Origin: Desulfurispira natronophila
Lineage (GTDB): Bacteria > Chrysiogenota > Chrysiogenetes > Chrysiogenales > Chrysiogenaceae
Reading direction: 5' to 3'
NCBI RefSeq assembly: GCF_014203025.1
Contig: NZ_JACHID010000002.1
Span: forward strand, 62,001-126,000
Length of the DNA stretch: 64,000 nt
The stretch's first letter is position 1, and every line of letters begins with the position of its first letter. Of this stretch, positions 32,902 to 42,860 are shown in pieces. The notes below the pieces were generated by a model. It did no database searches. It was not told the DNA's origin and saw nothing but the letters and a program-made list of their open reading frames with translations. A program made the translations under genes and the position numbers.

Positions 32902-34575
32902 GTGACAGGAACCGGCCCCCACTTTCAACAGACAAAAAATCGCCTCTTTTCTGCCTGGACCCTGACCACCTGGCTGGTGGCACTGCTGGTGGCAACACCG
33001 GTGCTGGTAGTTCTCAGCTTTGTCTTTGTCCCCGCTGGCGAAGTCTGGTCGCACCTGAGCACAACCGTCCTGCCCCGCTACGTCACCAACACCCTGTGGC
33101 TGATGCTGGGAGTGGGCAGCGGCACTCTGATCATTGGCGTCACCACCGCCTGGCTGGTCACCATGACCAATTTCCCCGGACGCCGGATATTTGAGTGGGC
33201 CCTGCTGATCCCCCTGGCCATACCGGCCTATGTCATTGCTTTTACCTATACGGGCTTGCTGGAGTATGCCGGCCCGGTGCAGTCGATTCTACGGGACATC
33301 TTTGGCTGGAGCAGTGCCTCCGACTACTGGTTTCCCGAAATCCGCTCCCTTCCCGGTGCCATCGTTATGATGACCCTGGTGTTTTACCCTTATGTCTATA
33401 TGCTTGCCCGCGCCTCATTTTTAGAGCAGTCGGTCTGTGTGCTGGAAGCAAGCCGTACTCTGGGTCAGGGGCCCTGGGCCACATTTTTCCGCATAGCTCT
33501 GCCGTTGGCGCGTCCCGGCATAGCCGGTGGCCTTGCCCTGGCGCTGATGGAAACCCTCAATGACTTTGGAACGGTGGACTTTTTCTCGGTAGACACCTTT
33601 ACAACGGGTATCTACCGCACCTGGCTGGGCATGTGGGAAGTGGCGGCAGCCGCACAGCTGGGAGCAATGCTCATGCTCTTTATCTTTGTCCTCATATTGC
33701 TGGAACGCTGGTCGCGCAGCTCCGGAACCACTCACCACAGTGCCCGCTCATATCGCAACATCAGTCGCTACGACCTTAAGGGCAGCCGGGCACTGCTTGC
33801 AAACGTGGTCTGCGGCATTCCGGTCTTCATCGGCTTTATCCTCCCGGTGGGCGCCATGATCGTCTGGACCATCGCCTCCTGGCATGTGGTGGACAGCCGT
33901 TACCTCTCCATGGCAGCCAGTAGCTTTGCCCTGGCAGGCATAGCGGCCGTAGTGGCCGTGGTTGTCGCTGTGCTGCTGGCCTATGGGCAGCGTCTCAATC
34001 CCACCCGCGCTATGGGCTTTGCCGTGCGCCTGGCTGGTATGGGATACGCCGTTCCCGGTGCCGTTATCGCCCTGGGCATAATGATTCCCTTTGCCTGGCT
34101 GGACAATTCCATTGACGGCCTGGCCCGACAGTGGCTGGGGATTTCCACCGGCCTGCTGCTCACCGGCACCTGGGTGGCCCTGATTTTTGCCTATGTGGTT
34201 CGCTTTTTGGCCGTGTCCCTGAACACCGTCGAGGCCAGCCTGGGCAAAATCACACCCAACATGGATGGTGCCGCCCGCACCCTTGGCTACGGGGCCACCC
34301 GCACCCTGCGCAAAGTGCATACCCCTCTGATGTGGGGAAGCCTGCTGACCGCCGGCATACTGGTTTTTGTGGATGTCATGAAGGAGCTGCCTGCCACCTT
34401 TATGATGCGTCCCTTTGGCCTGGAAACCCTGGCCATACGCTCTTATGAAATGGCCAATGACGGCTTTCTGGTAGAGTCCTCAACTTCTTCACTGGCCATT
34501 GTCGCCGTCGGAATCATACCCGTTATACTCATTAGCGTAGCTATAGCCCGTTCCCGCCCAGGAGGTTCATCGTGA
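32902..34575 (+). CDS. Fe(III) ABC transporter permease (FbpB/FutB type)
   Basis: 557 residues with two homologous permease halves of about six helices each, as in FbpB. The EAA-like loops, EASRTLGQGPWATFFRIALP and DGAARTLGYGATRTLRKVHTP, contact the ATPase. The GTG start has no strong ribosome site. The last four bases overlap the ATPase start (GTGA). A 184-base gap separates it from the binding-protein gene. Confidence 0.93.
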   Translation: MTGTGPHFQQTKNRLFSAWTLTTWLVALLVATPVLVVLSFVFVPAGEVWSHLSTTVLPRYVTNTLWLMLGVGSGTLIIGVTTAWLVTMTNFPGRRIFEWALLIPLAIPAYVIAFTYTGLLEYAGPVQSILRDIFGWSSASDYWFPEIRSLPGAIVMMTLVFYPYVYMLARASFLEQSVCVLEASRTLGQGPWATFFRIALPLARPGIAGGLALALMETLNDFGTVDFFSVDTFTTGIYRTWLGMWEVAAAAQLGAMLMLFIFVLILLERWSRSSGTTHHSARSYRNISRYDLKGSRALLANVVCGIPVFIGFILPVGAMIVWTIASWHVVDSRYLSMAASSFALAGIAAVVAVVVAVLLAYGQRLNPTRAMGFAVRLAGMGYAVPGAVIALGIMIPFAWLDNSIDGLARQWLGISTGLLLTGTWVALIFAYVVRFLAVSLNTVEASLGKITPNMDGAARTLGYGATRTLRKVHTPLMWGSLLTAGILVFVDVMKELPATFMMRPFGLETLAIRSYEMANDGFLVESSTSSLAIVAVGIIPVILISVAIARSRPGGSS

Positions 34576-35717
34576 CACAGAATTCCCCGCAAACTCCGGT
34601 ACTGCAAATTGCCAATGTCCGCCACTCCTACGACACTCTGGAAGTGCTCAAGGGAGTCGACCTGGAAGTTCATCGCGGAGAAGTGGCTTGCCTGCTGGGG
34701 CCATCCGGCTGTGGAAAAACGACCCTGCTGCGTCTGATTGCTGGATTGGAGCAACTTCAGAGTGGAGCCATCCGTATCGCCGATACCATTGTGGCTGACG
34801 CCAGGGGCAGCGTGCCGCCAGAAAAGCGCAACACCGGCTTTCTCTTTCAGGACTTTGCTCTTTTCCCCCACCTGCGCGTAAAAGACAACGTTTCCTTCGG
34901 CCTGATCCACCAGAAGCCAGAACAGCGCAAAGAAAAAGCGCAGGCCGCCCTGCGCCGCGTGGGTATGCTGGAGTACGCTGACGCCTACCCCCACCAGCTT
35001 TCCGGTGGACAGCAGCAGCGGGTCGCTCTGGCCCGCGCCCTGGCGCCGGAACCAAGCATCATCCTGCTGGATGAACCTTTTTCCAGCCTGGATACCCGAC
35101 TGCGCTCACAGGTGCGCGATGAGACCCTGCACGTACTCAAAAACAGTGGAGTGGCCACTGTCATGGTGACCCATGACCCGGAAGAAGCCATGTTTATGGG
35201 CGACAAGATTGCATTGATGAACCGGGGCGTCATTGTCCAGGTAGACGATCCCGTGCAGCTCTATTACCATCCGGTCAACGCCTTTGTGGCCACTTTTTTC
35301 AGTGACGTCAACCGCATGGAAGCCGTAGCGCGAAATGGCAAGGTAGATACGCCCTTTGGCACACTGGAAGCACCTGATATCGCCGATGAAACCACGGTCG
35401 ACGTTCTTTTTCGCCCCGATGCCCTGCAGCTTGCACTGCCCCAGGGCGAAGATGGCGGTGTTTCCGCCGAGGTTACAGCCTCGCGCATGCTGGTTGGCAG
35501 TACACTGGTGCACCTGCGCCTTGAGTACTGCGGCCCCTCTTGCCCCATGCACGTCCACGCCCGCATTCCCGGACGTTTCCCCCACCCAGACGGCAGCCGT
35601 GTCAGTGTTACCCTGAATCCGGATCAGGTCTTTATCTTCCCCATGGAAAGCGGCGACCTGTCAGAGTACACTCCCCAGCACTGCCTGAAGGCGACTGATC
35701 AGACCGTGTACTGCTGA
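34572..35717 (+). CDS. Fe(III) ABC transporter ATP-binding protein (FbpC/FutC type)
   Basis: 381 residues: Walker A GPSGCGKTTLLR, Q-loop LFQDFALFPH, signature LSGGQQQRVALARAL, Walker B IILLDEPFSSLD and switch VTHDPEEAMFMGD. Residues after about 245 form the C-terminal TOBE-like regulatory domain common to FbpC and the MalK group. The last part ends in CLKATDQTVYC. It starts at GTG 34572 inside the permease stop. Confidence 0.95.
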   Translation: MTQNSPQTPVLQIANVRHSYDTLEVLKGVDLEVHRGEVACLLGPSGCGKTTLLRLIAGLEQLQSGAIRIADTIVADARGSVPPEKRNTGFLFQDFALFPHLRVKDNVSFGLIHQKPEQRKEKAQAALRRVGMLEYADAYPHQLSGGQQQRVALARALAPEPSIILLDEPFSSLDTRLRSQVRDETLHVLKNSGVATVMVTHDPEEAMFMGDKIALMNRGVIVQVDDPVQLYYHPVNAFVATFFSDVNRMEAVARNGKVDTPFGTLEAPDIADETTVDVLFRPDALQLALPQGEDGGVSAEVTASRMLVGSTLVHLRLEYCGPSCPMHVHARIPGRFPHPDGSRVSVTLNPDQVFIFPMESGDLSEYTPQHCLKATDQTVYC

Positions 35718-35989
35718 GAAGTAGCCAAATCATCTTTGCGCAATTTTTTACGCTGCTACCGTGGAACTTTCTCAGCAAGGTTTCCAGACCCTCTCTGCAA
35801 GTTGGAGCCTGCCCCCCAAATGCTCCCGTGAATGGTAGTTTTTCCCAGGAGTTCTTTTGCACTGAAAAATGGTGGCAAAATAGTTGTTTTGATACTAGAG
35901 TGAGTCTGTGTTGCCCGTTGTTCACAGGCTGCTGCTTCAGCCAGCTGTGAGCCCTCTTTTCACTCACAAAACACTGGACGGTCAAGATT

Positions 35990-37153
35990 ATGGCACACAT
36001 CTGGAACCAGCTGATGGAAGAAGCCATTGCCTTTCGGCGCGAGCTTCATTGTTATCCGGAAATTGGCTGGGAGGAACACGATACGGCCCAGCGCATTCGC
36101 GAGCGCCTGGGGGCTGCCGGTATCACCTGGCGTCCCTGTACTGATACCGGAACCATTGCCTGCTTTGCCCCTTCAGCTTCCGGGCCCCACATTGCCATCC
36201 GGGCCGATATTGACGCCCTGGCTATGGATGAGGATTCCGGCAAGGAGTGGGCTTCAACGCGACCGGGCTTTATGCACGGCTGCGGCCACGATGGCCACAC
36301 CGCCACGGCCTATGCTCTGGCGCGCTGGCTGAAACTCCATGAAGATCAGCTGAGCCACCCGGTTTCCATTTTCTTTCAGCCGGCGGAAGAGGGCGGACAC
36401 GGCGCCAAGGCCATGATTGAGCACGGCGCTCTGGATGGCATTGATGAAATCTACGGCTGGCACAACTGGCCAGCAATGGCCCTGGGCAAAGGCGTCTGTC
36501 CCGATGGTCCGGTCATGGCTGCCAATGGCACCTTTCGCATTCGCCTTTATGGGCGCGGTGGTCACGCCAGCCAGCCCGATGCCTGTCGCGATCCGGTGCT
36601 GGCCGGTTCTGCCACGATTTTGCAGCTGCAGCAGATTGTCAGCCGTCGCATGGCGCCCCAACAGGCGGTGGTGGTCAGTGTCACCTCTTTCCACGCTCCC
36701 AGTGCCGATACCACTATTCCCGACCAGGCGGTGCTGCGTGGCAGTATACGTCTCTCCGATTCGGCCTTGCGTGAGCAGGTCAACGGCCTGATTGTGCAGA
36801 TTGCCGAAGACACGGCCCGCTCTTTTGGCGTTACGGCCGAGGTCGATATCTATCCCCGTTACGAAGCTACCGTAAACTGGCCCGAACCGGCGGCCCGCCT
36901 GCGCCAGGCTCTGAGTGAGGAGCTGGGCAGCCAGTGGCAGGACCGTCGCACTCTGCTGCCCATTATGGCGTCGGAGGACTTCAGCTACTACCTGCAGAAG
37001 ATTCCCGGAGCCTATGCGGTTATGGGAGCCAACGAGGGGACTGAAGCTGCCGAACCCCTGCACAGCCCCCGTTACGATTTCAACGACAGCCTGCTGCCGA
37101 TAATGGCCCGCAGTCTGGCCCGACTGGTCGGAATCTCACCAGCAACCAGTTAG
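35990..37153 (+). CDS. doeB2: M20D amidohydrolase, probable N-acetyl-diaminobutyrate deacetylase
   Basis: 387 residues. HGCGHDGHTA, the EEGGHGA block and GWHNWP are the metal-site motifs of the M20D aminoacylase family. DoeB2-type members remove the acetyl group from N-acetyl-L-2,4-diaminobutyrate, the second step after ectoine ring opening. The assignment rests on the next three genes, which match the rest of that route. The family also includes hippurate and indole-acetyl hydrolases. The ribosome site of ATG 35990 is weak. Confidence 0.75.
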   Translation: MAHIWNQLMEEAIAFRRELHCYPEIGWEEHDTAQRIRERLGAAGITWRPCTDTGTIACFAPSASGPHIAIRADIDALAMDEDSGKEWASTRPGFMHGCGHDGHTATAYALARWLKLHEDQLSHPVSIFFQPAEEGGHGAKAMIEHGALDGIDEIYGWHNWPAMALGKGVCPDGPVMAANGTFRIRLYGRGGHASQPDACRDPVLAGSATILQLQQIVSRRMAPQQAVVVSVTSFHAPSADTTIPDQAVLRGSIRLSDSALREQVNGLIVQIAEDTARSFGVTAEVDIYPRYEATVNWPEPAARLRQALSEELGSQWQDRRTLLPIMASEDFSYYLQKIPGAYAVMGANEGTEAAEPLHSPRYDFNDSLLPIMARSLARLVGISPATS

Positions 37154-37204
37154 AAGCCTGCTACAATTTCGCAAATCCCAACCAACACACCAGAGAGGAA
37201 AGCC

Positions 37205-38461
37205 ATGCAAGTATTTGAACAGTGGGAATCTGAAATTCGCGGCTATTGCCGAGCCTATCCGACCGTTTTCCAGTCGGCCTCCAACGCCCGGCAGATTGAC
37301 GAGGCGGGAAAGACCTATCTGGACTTTTTTGCCGGAGCCGGGGTGCTGAACTTCGGGCACAACAATCAGCGCATGAAGCGCGCCATGATAGAGTTTCTGG
37401 AGAGCGACGGCATTACCCAGAGCCTGGATATGTACACCACCACCAAGCGGGAGTTTCTGCAGGCGTTTGTCGATACGGTCCTCAAACCCCGAGGCATGGA
37501 TCACAAGATGCAGTTTGTCGGCCCTACCGGCACCAATGCAGTGGAGGCTGCTCTGAAAATGGCCCGCAAGGTCACGGGCCGACGAACCGTGGTGGCCTTC
37601 ACGCGAGGATTCCACGGCATGACCCTGGGCTCGCTCGCCTGTACCGCCAACGGCTATTTCCGTCAGGCGGCTGGTGTGCCCCTGGAGCATGTGGAGCGAC
37701 TGCCCTTTGAGAATACCCCCGGCGGTGGTCTCGATTCCATCAAAGCCTACGCCGAAACCCTGCAGGACCCTTCTTGCGGTATGGAAAAACCGGCGGCCTT
37801 TTTGGTGGAAGCCATTCAGGCAGAGGGGGGAGTCAATGTGGCCAGCGAAGCCTGGCTTAAGGCCATTCAGGATCTGGCCACCGAGCTGGGCGCTCTCTTT
37901 ATCATTGATGACATTCAGGCTGGGTGCGGACGTACTGGCTCCTACTTCAGCTTTGACGGCATGAATCTGCAGCCGGACATTGTGGTTCTGGCCAAGGGCC
38001 TTGGCGGCTACGGCACTCCGCTGGCCATGAATCTCATCAAGCCGGAGCACGATCGCCACTGGCAGCCTGGTGAGCATACCGGCACCTTCCGGGGGCAGGG
38101 TCTCTCCTTTGTCGCCGGACGGGTAGCTATGGAGTACTTTCAGGACGACGAGCTGATGAGTGCCGTCAAAACCAAGGGGCAGCGCATTCGCCAGTGTCTC
38201 GATGATATTGCCCGCGGCCACAGTGCTCGCGGCTTCGAGGTGCGGGGCAAAGGTATGCTGCAGGGGCTTGACGTCGTGGATGGTGCCCTGGCCAAGTCCA
38301 TTGCCAGCACCTGCTTCCAGAATGGCCTGCTGATTGGGCCCTGTGGCAGTGGTGGCCGGGTGCTCAAGCTGATCCCCCCCTTGACCATACCTGACGAAGA
38401 TCTGGAACAGGGGCTGAAGATATTTGCCCAGTCAGTACAGAAAGCCTTGGAGGGCGTATGA
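37205..38461 (+). CDS. doeD: Diaminobutyrate-2-oxoglutarate aminotransferase (ectoine catabolism)
   Basis: 418-residue class III PLP aminotransferase of the EctB/DoeD group. The motif FVGPTGTNAVEAALKMARK, the acidic FIIDDIQAGCGRTG and the PLP lysine Lys264 in VLAKGLGGYG are visible. It moves the gamma-amino group of diaminobutyrate, giving aspartate semialdehyde. EctB is nearly the same enzyme used in ectoine synthesis, but ectA and ectC are absent here and a hydrolase and dehydrogenase are present, so degradation is the better reading. AGAGAGGAAAG precedes the ATG. Confidence 0.85.
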   Translation: MQVFEQWESEIRGYCRAYPTVFQSASNARQIDEAGKTYLDFFAGAGVLNFGHNNQRMKRAMIEFLESDGITQSLDMYTTTKREFLQAFVDTVLKPRGMDHKMQFVGPTGTNAVEAALKMARKVTGRRTVVAFTRGFHGMTLGSLACTANGYFRQAAGVPLEHVERLPFENTPGGGLDSIKAYAETLQDPSCGMEKPAAFLVEAIQAEGGVNVASEAWLKAIQDLATELGALFIIDDIQAGCGRTGSYFSFDGMNLQPDIVVLAKGLGGYGTPLAMNLIKPEHDRHWQPGEHTGTFRGQGLSFVAGRVAMEYFQDDELMSAVKTKGQRIRQCLDDIARGHSARGFEVRGKGMLQGLDVVDGALAKSIASTCFQNGLLIGPCGSGGRVLKLIPPLTIPDEDLEQGLKIFAQSVQKALEGV

Positions 38462-39759
38462 TTCAGCGCGATGACATGACCTTTCCCTTTGAAGAGTACG
38501 AGCGCCGCCTGCGGGAGCTGCGGGAGCGCATGGAGCAGCGTTTGCTGGATGCGGTGATTATCAGTGACCCGGAAAACCTCATGTACCTCACGGACTACCA
38601 GACCACCGGCTACTCCTACTTTCAGGCCCTGGTGGTGCCTCTGGAGGGCGAGCCCTTCATGATCACCCGCGAGGTGGAGGAGTCCAACGTCTTTGCCCGC
38701 ACCTGGCTGGAGAAGAGCCGCCCCTACTCGGATACGGGGGATGCCATTCAGATGCTGGTGCAGAGCTTGCGCGAGTTTGGACTGACGGGAAAGTATGTGG
38801 GCTATGAGCGAAACAGCTACTTTCTGCCCGCCTATCAGCAGGATCGAATCCATACGACCTTTACCAGCGGTCGGGTTATCGACTGCTTTGGCATCGTGGA
38901 GCAAGGCCGTTTGCGCAAATCGCCGGTGGAAATCGAGGTGATGCGCAAAGCCGCTGTGGCCAATGAAGCGGGAATGAAAGCCGGCCTGGAAGCCTGTGCC
39001 CCCGGAGTCACCGAGAATGAAATTGCCGCTGCCATCTGTGCTGCCATGTTCCGTGCCGGGGGCGAAACCCCTGCGGTTATGCCTTATGTTACCTCCGGCC
39101 CACGCACCATGATTGGCCATGCCACCTGGGAGGGCCGCACCGTGCAGCCCGGTGAGCACGTCTTTTTGGAAGTGGGGGGCTGTTATCGTCGCTACCACAC
39201 GGCCATGATGCGCACCGCGGTTATGGGTGAGCTCTCCACATCCATGCACAAGGCCCAGGAGCGCATGAAGCTGGCTCTGCGGGAGATAAAGAAAAACATC
39301 CGTCCTGGTCTGACCGTTTCCGACGCAGATAATATTGTGCGCAATATCATCTCTGCCAACGAGGTTGGAGCCAAACTGATCACCCGCTCCGGCTACTCCA
39401 TCGGCATCGCCTTCCCTCCCAGCTGGGATGAAGGTTATATTCTCAGCCTGATTCAGGGCAATGCCGCTGTGCTGGAGGAGGGCATGACCTTCCACATTAT
39501 CCCCTGGATGTGGGGTGTGGACGGAGACAAGACCTGCGGCATTTCCGATACTATCTACGTTACCAAAGATGGCTGCGAGTCATTCTTCAGCCTTGATGAG
39601 GACTTTGTGGTCAAGCCGGAGCAGGGAGTTGAGCACCGTGACAGCGTCGCCGTGCGGGAAACAGCGCGCAACAGTTCTGCCCCGGCTCCCCAGGAGCAGC
39701 CACCCCTGCCGGCCAACGAGAGAACCGAGTCGACCAAAAAGCGAAAGGAGAAGAACTGA
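38458..39759 (+). CDS. doeA: Ectoine hydrolase (M24-like)
   Basis: 433 residues with the pita-bread M24 fold. In metal-dependent M24 enzymes two Asp of the segment DxG...D bind metal. Here the aligned segment is FLEVGGCYRRYHTAMMRT, with Glu238 and Ala in their place. Ectoine hydrolases of the EutD/DoeA group are known to lack metal and use a Glu nucleophile, so the replacement supports the call. A Lys/Glu tail of about 45 residues (after FVVKPEQ) is an extension of unknown purpose. The start overlaps doeD (ATGA). Confidence 0.88.
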   Translation: MIQRDDMTFPFEEYERRLRELRERMEQRLLDAVIISDPENLMYLTDYQTTGYSYFQALVVPLEGEPFMITREVEESNVFARTWLEKSRPYSDTGDAIQMLVQSLREFGLTGKYVGYERNSYFLPAYQQDRIHTTFTSGRVIDCFGIVEQGRLRKSPVEIEVMRKAAVANEAGMKAGLEACAPGVTENEIAAAICAAMFRAGGETPAVMPYVTSGPRTMIGHATWEGRTVQPGEHVFLEVGGCYRRYHTAMMRTAVMGELSTSMHKAQERMKLALREIKKNIRPGLTVSDADNIVRNIISANEVGAKLITRSGYSIGIAFPPSWDEGYILSLIQGNAAVLEEGMTFHIIPWMWGVDGDKTCGISDTIYVTKDGCESFFSLDEDFVVKPEQGVEHRDSVAVRETARNSSAPAPQEQPPLPANERTESTKKRKEKN

Positions 39760-41126
39760 TGCTGCGAGCCACAGATCCCACCACGGGCAAGGTTATCCGC
39801 GAAGTTCCCGCTGCCGATGCTGCCGGGCGTAATCAGATACTGGAAACGGCGCGTAGCGCTTTTGCTGACTGGAGCCAGCGTACTTTTGAACAGCGCGCCC
39901 AGGTACTGCAGGCCGTGGCGGCCTATATGCGGGAGCATGTGGAAGAGCTGGCGCCCATTATGACCGAAGAGATGGGCAAGCCCATTAAAGAGGCCCGCGG
40001 CGAAGTGCTCAAGGCAGCCCTCTGCGCAGAGCACTATGCTGCTCATGCGGCGCAGTACCTGAAGACCGAAGAGATAGCCTCCGATGCCACGCGCAGCTAT
40101 GTGCAGTACCTGCCCCTGGGTACCATCATGGGTATTCTGCCCTGGAACGCCCCCTTTTGGCTGGCCTTTCGTTTCTGTGCCCCTTCGCTGATGGCAGGCA
40201 ATACCTGCGTCATGAAGCACGATCAGCACGTACCCGGCTGCGCCCAGGCCATTGCCGACGTGTTTGAGAAGGTGGGAGCCCCCAAGGGCATCATGCAAAA
40301 CCTGCCCCTGCAAACCGCCGATGTGGAGGCCGCTATCCGCGATCCCCGCGTACACGCCATCTCCTTTACCGGTTCTGATCGGGCCGGCAGTATAGTCGCC
40401 TCTATCGCCGCGTCGGAAATCAAGCCCGCCGTGCTGGAGCTGGGAGGCTCCGACCCAAGCATTGTGCTGGCGGACGCCGACCTGGAGAAAGCCGCCGACG
40501 GTATAGCCCTGATGCGCATTATAAACGCCGGACAATCCTGCATTGCCGCCAAGCGAATTATTGTGGAAGAGCCGGTGTACGAAAAGTTTGTGGACATGCT
40601 CCATGAGCGCTTGGCCAAACTGCAGATGGGTGACCCTCGCCAGGAGTCCACCGATATTGGCCCCATAGCCCGCCCTGATCTGCGGGACAACCTGCACCAG
40701 CAGGTCACCCGTACCATAGAAGCCGGGGCGACTTGTCGGTTAGGTGGAAAAATGCCCGAAGGTGAGGGCTATTTCTACCCCGTTACCCTGCTCACCGATG
40801 TCAGATCCGACATGGCAGCCAGCTGCGAGGAGACCTTTGGGCCTATTGCCGTGGTTATGAAAGCCGCAGATGGGGAAGATGCCCTGGCCATTGCCAATAA
40901 CTCCCAGTATGGACTGGGAGCCAGTATCTGGACCACCACCGAGCGGGGAGAAACCATGGCTCGCCGCATTGAATCGGGCCAGGTGGCAGTCAATGGAATC
41001 GTCAAGACCGACCCCCGTCTGCCCAGTGGCGGAATCAAGCGCTCCGGCTATGGCCGTGAGCTCGGTCCCCACGGCATTCACGAGTTTGTCAATGCCCAGC
41101 AGGTGTGGATCGGCCCGGCACAGTGA
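39759..41126 (+). CDS. doeC: Aldehyde dehydrogenase, probable aspartate-semialdehyde dehydrogenase of ectoine catabolism
   Basis: 455 residues. NAD(P)-binding is at FTGSDRAG, general-base Glu227 in LELGGSDPS, nucleophile Cys261 in AGQSCIAAKR. The class is that of succinate-semialdehyde dehydrogenases; context assigns it to aspartate semialdehyde from the DoeD step, giving aspartate. The ATG shares its A with the doeA stop TGA, so the two are coupled. Confidence 0.8.
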   Translation: MLRATDPTTGKVIREVPAADAAGRNQILETARSAFADWSQRTFEQRAQVLQAVAAYMREHVEELAPIMTEEMGKPIKEARGEVLKAALCAEHYAAHAAQYLKTEEIASDATRSYVQYLPLGTIMGILPWNAPFWLAFRFCAPSLMAGNTCVMKHDQHVPGCAQAIADVFEKVGAPKGIMQNLPLQTADVEAAIRDPRVHAISFTGSDRAGSIVASIAASEIKPAVLELGGSDPSIVLADADLEKAADGIALMRIINAGQSCIAAKRIIVEEPVYEKFVDMLHERLAKLQMGDPRQESTDIGPIARPDLRDNLHQQVTRTIEAGATCRLGGKMPEGEGYFYPVTLLTDVRSDMAASCEETFGPIAVVMKAADGEDALAIANNSQYGLGASIWTTTERGETMARRIESGQVAVNGIVKTDPRLPSGGIKRSGYGRELGPHGIHEFVNAQQVWIGPAQ

Positions 41127-41129
41127 ACG

Positions 41130-41230
41130 CTGGCTGAAATACCCTGATTCGATCAGACAACTGAAAACCCCCCCAGGTGCATGGCGCTCTAAGAGCGGAC
41201 AGCATTGCAGATGGGGGTTTTTCAGTGCTG
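41130..41230. repeat. Dispersed repeat element, copy 2 (short form)
   Basis: About 100 bases. Both the left part (GCTGGCTGAAATACCCTGA and ATGGCGCTC) and the right part (GCAGATGGGGGTTTTTCAG) match copy 1 at 24.5 kb, but about 50 central bases are missing. The arms ACTGAAAACCCCC and GGGGGTTTTTCAGT pair well, so it also serves as a terminator for the doe operon. Confidence 0.75.
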
Positions 41231-41426
41231 ATGTGAATGTGCAGGCAGTGCTTTTTTCTTTTCCACCTTGCCAAGCTGTAGTAGGATAGACAAACGGTAA
41301 AAATTTTGCCACACAATGCACTATGTAGCTACCAACGGCAGAAGTGGGTCGCACCCTGTCGTTTTGCAACTTCTGCTTTTAGCTCGTTACGATATGGCGG
41401 CGATTCTGCATGAACGGGAGCTCAGG

Positions 41427-42860
41427 ATGAAACCAGACAGTACCAATAAGCGCCGTGTCCTCATGTGTGGCCTGGGGTATTTTGAGCAGCATCTGCTGAG
41501 CGATCTAGATGACGGCTGGAATCCCATAGTGGTAGAGCTTGATCAGCGCAAAATGGAGATGCTGGGCCCCAACTATCCGGGTACCGAGTTTGTTCACGGT
41601 GATGCCAGTAGTATTCTGACCTGGAAAAAGCTCCCCCTGGAGCAGATTGACTTTATTATCATTGCTCTAAAGGATGTGGATATCTGCCTGGAAATATGTC
41701 GTCTGGCACGGGAGTTCTTCGGGCTGGACTGCATTATCCTGGTGCTGATTTACGAAGATGCCGACGAAAGTGTCTTTCATCCTTACCAAGTTACTACGGT
41801 CAAGCCCTTCAATATCTCCATCAACATTATTCTCAACCGTCTACAACGTAACTACTCCAAGGCCATCGATATTGGTTTGAAAAAGGGCGAGATTATCGAG
41901 CTTTCGGTACTTGCCAAATCCCACCTCACCGATCGCAAAATTCGCACTTTGCGTCCCTCCAAGTGGTCTATCAGTGCTATCTATCGCAACAATGAAATTA
42001 TACTGCCCACTGGCGATGAGGTGGTGCGGGTGGGGGACCGGGTTGTACTCTTTGGCGACCCCAAGGTTCTGGAAAATCTGGCCAACACCTTTTTGCAGGG
42101 TACTCCTCAGTTTCCGGTGCAGTACGGTAATACGGTAAGCGCCATACTCGACCGGAGCCACGGGGCCCTTGTGGATGAAACGGCCTACTTTTATCGTCAT
42201 CTGCGTGCGAGCCGATTGAGTTTTCATCCTGTTCGCAACCGACTCAGCTCCGAATTGACAGAGAAGGTTCGCGCGAACCGGGATATCAATTTCTCTATCG
42301 GAGCCTCCATTCCCCACCTGATACAGCTCATGGGCAAGGAGGAAAATACGGGCCTCTACGCCATACCCGGTAACCGGGGGCGCCTTTCCTGGGAGCTGAC
42401 CGGCAAGGAGATATTTCGCCTGGCGCGCAAGCCACTTTACTTTTGCCGGGGAACCTTCCCGTATGAGCGAATTTATATTTCTCTGAACTGTCGCGAGCCG
42501 GTCTACGCCTTGGAAGTTGGTATGGAGCTTTCGCAGTTGCTGGGAGTTCCTTTCAGTGTCATCTATGTTCCCCTGCCCAAAGCTCTGCGGGGGCGCGAGG
42601 ATGCAGAGCAGATGCAGCAGCGGCAGGAGCTGGTGTCGGACTTTGGCAATATTTACAAGGTCAAGATGGACTATCAAAGCGTAGAGGGGAACCCGGTGCT
42701 GAAGACCCTTGAGGTACTGGGGGATGCTCCCGGCGGTCTGCTGGTGACGGCCCATGATATCAGCGCTCCCCTCTCCTTTTTCCGTCCCAATGTTCCCTAC
42801 CTGTTGGCTCGCAAAACCCACCTTTCTACGTTGGTGGTAGTGCACGGGGATCGCTTGTGA
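41427..42860 (+). CDS. RCK (TrkA-N/TrkA-C) protein with C-terminal Usp-like domain
   Basis: 477 residues from ATG 41427, 6 bases after GGGAG. Residues 1-130 are an NAD-binding RCK_N domain (VLMCGLGYFEQHLL, then FVHGDASS). About 145-220 is an RCK_C-like region with RVGDRVVLFGDP. From about 345 a universal-stress-like fold appears (YERIYISLNCREPVYALEVG, then GGLLVTAHD). It has no membrane segment, so it is a cytosolic regulator, and the coupled next gene encodes an antiporter with no RCK domain of its own. Confidence 0.82.
   Translation: MKPDSTNKRRVLMCGLGYFEQHLLSDLDDGWNPIVVELDQRKMEMLGPNYPGTEFVHGDASSILTWKKLPLEQIDFIIIALKDVDICLEICRLAREFFGLDCIILVLIYEDADESVFHPYQVTTVKPFNISINIILNRLQRNYSKAIDIGLKKGEIIELSVLAKSHLTDRKIRTLRPSKWSISAIYRNNEIILPTGDEVVRVGDRVVLFGDPKVLENLANTFLQGTPQFPVQYGNTVSAILDRSHGALVDETAYFYRHLRASRLSFHPVRNRLSSELTEKVRANRDINFSIGASIPHLIQLMGKEENTGLYAIPGNRGRLSWELTGKEIFRLARKPLYFCRGTFPYERIYISLNCREPVYALEVGMELSQLLGVPFSVIYVPLPKALRGREDAEQMQQRQELVSDFGNIYKVKMDYQSVEGNPVLKTLEVLGDAPGGLLVTAHDISAPLSFFRPNVPYLLARKTHLSTLVVVHGDRL

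Noticed and set aside
37205-38461. EctB of ectoine synthesis
   Set aside because: EctA and EctC are missing, while hydrolase, deacetylase and dehydrogenase of degradation are coupled to it.
38140-39495. 451-codon minus-strand frame opposite doeD/doeA
   Set aside because: Long antisense frames are expected in GC-rich coding DNA; no start site or domain.
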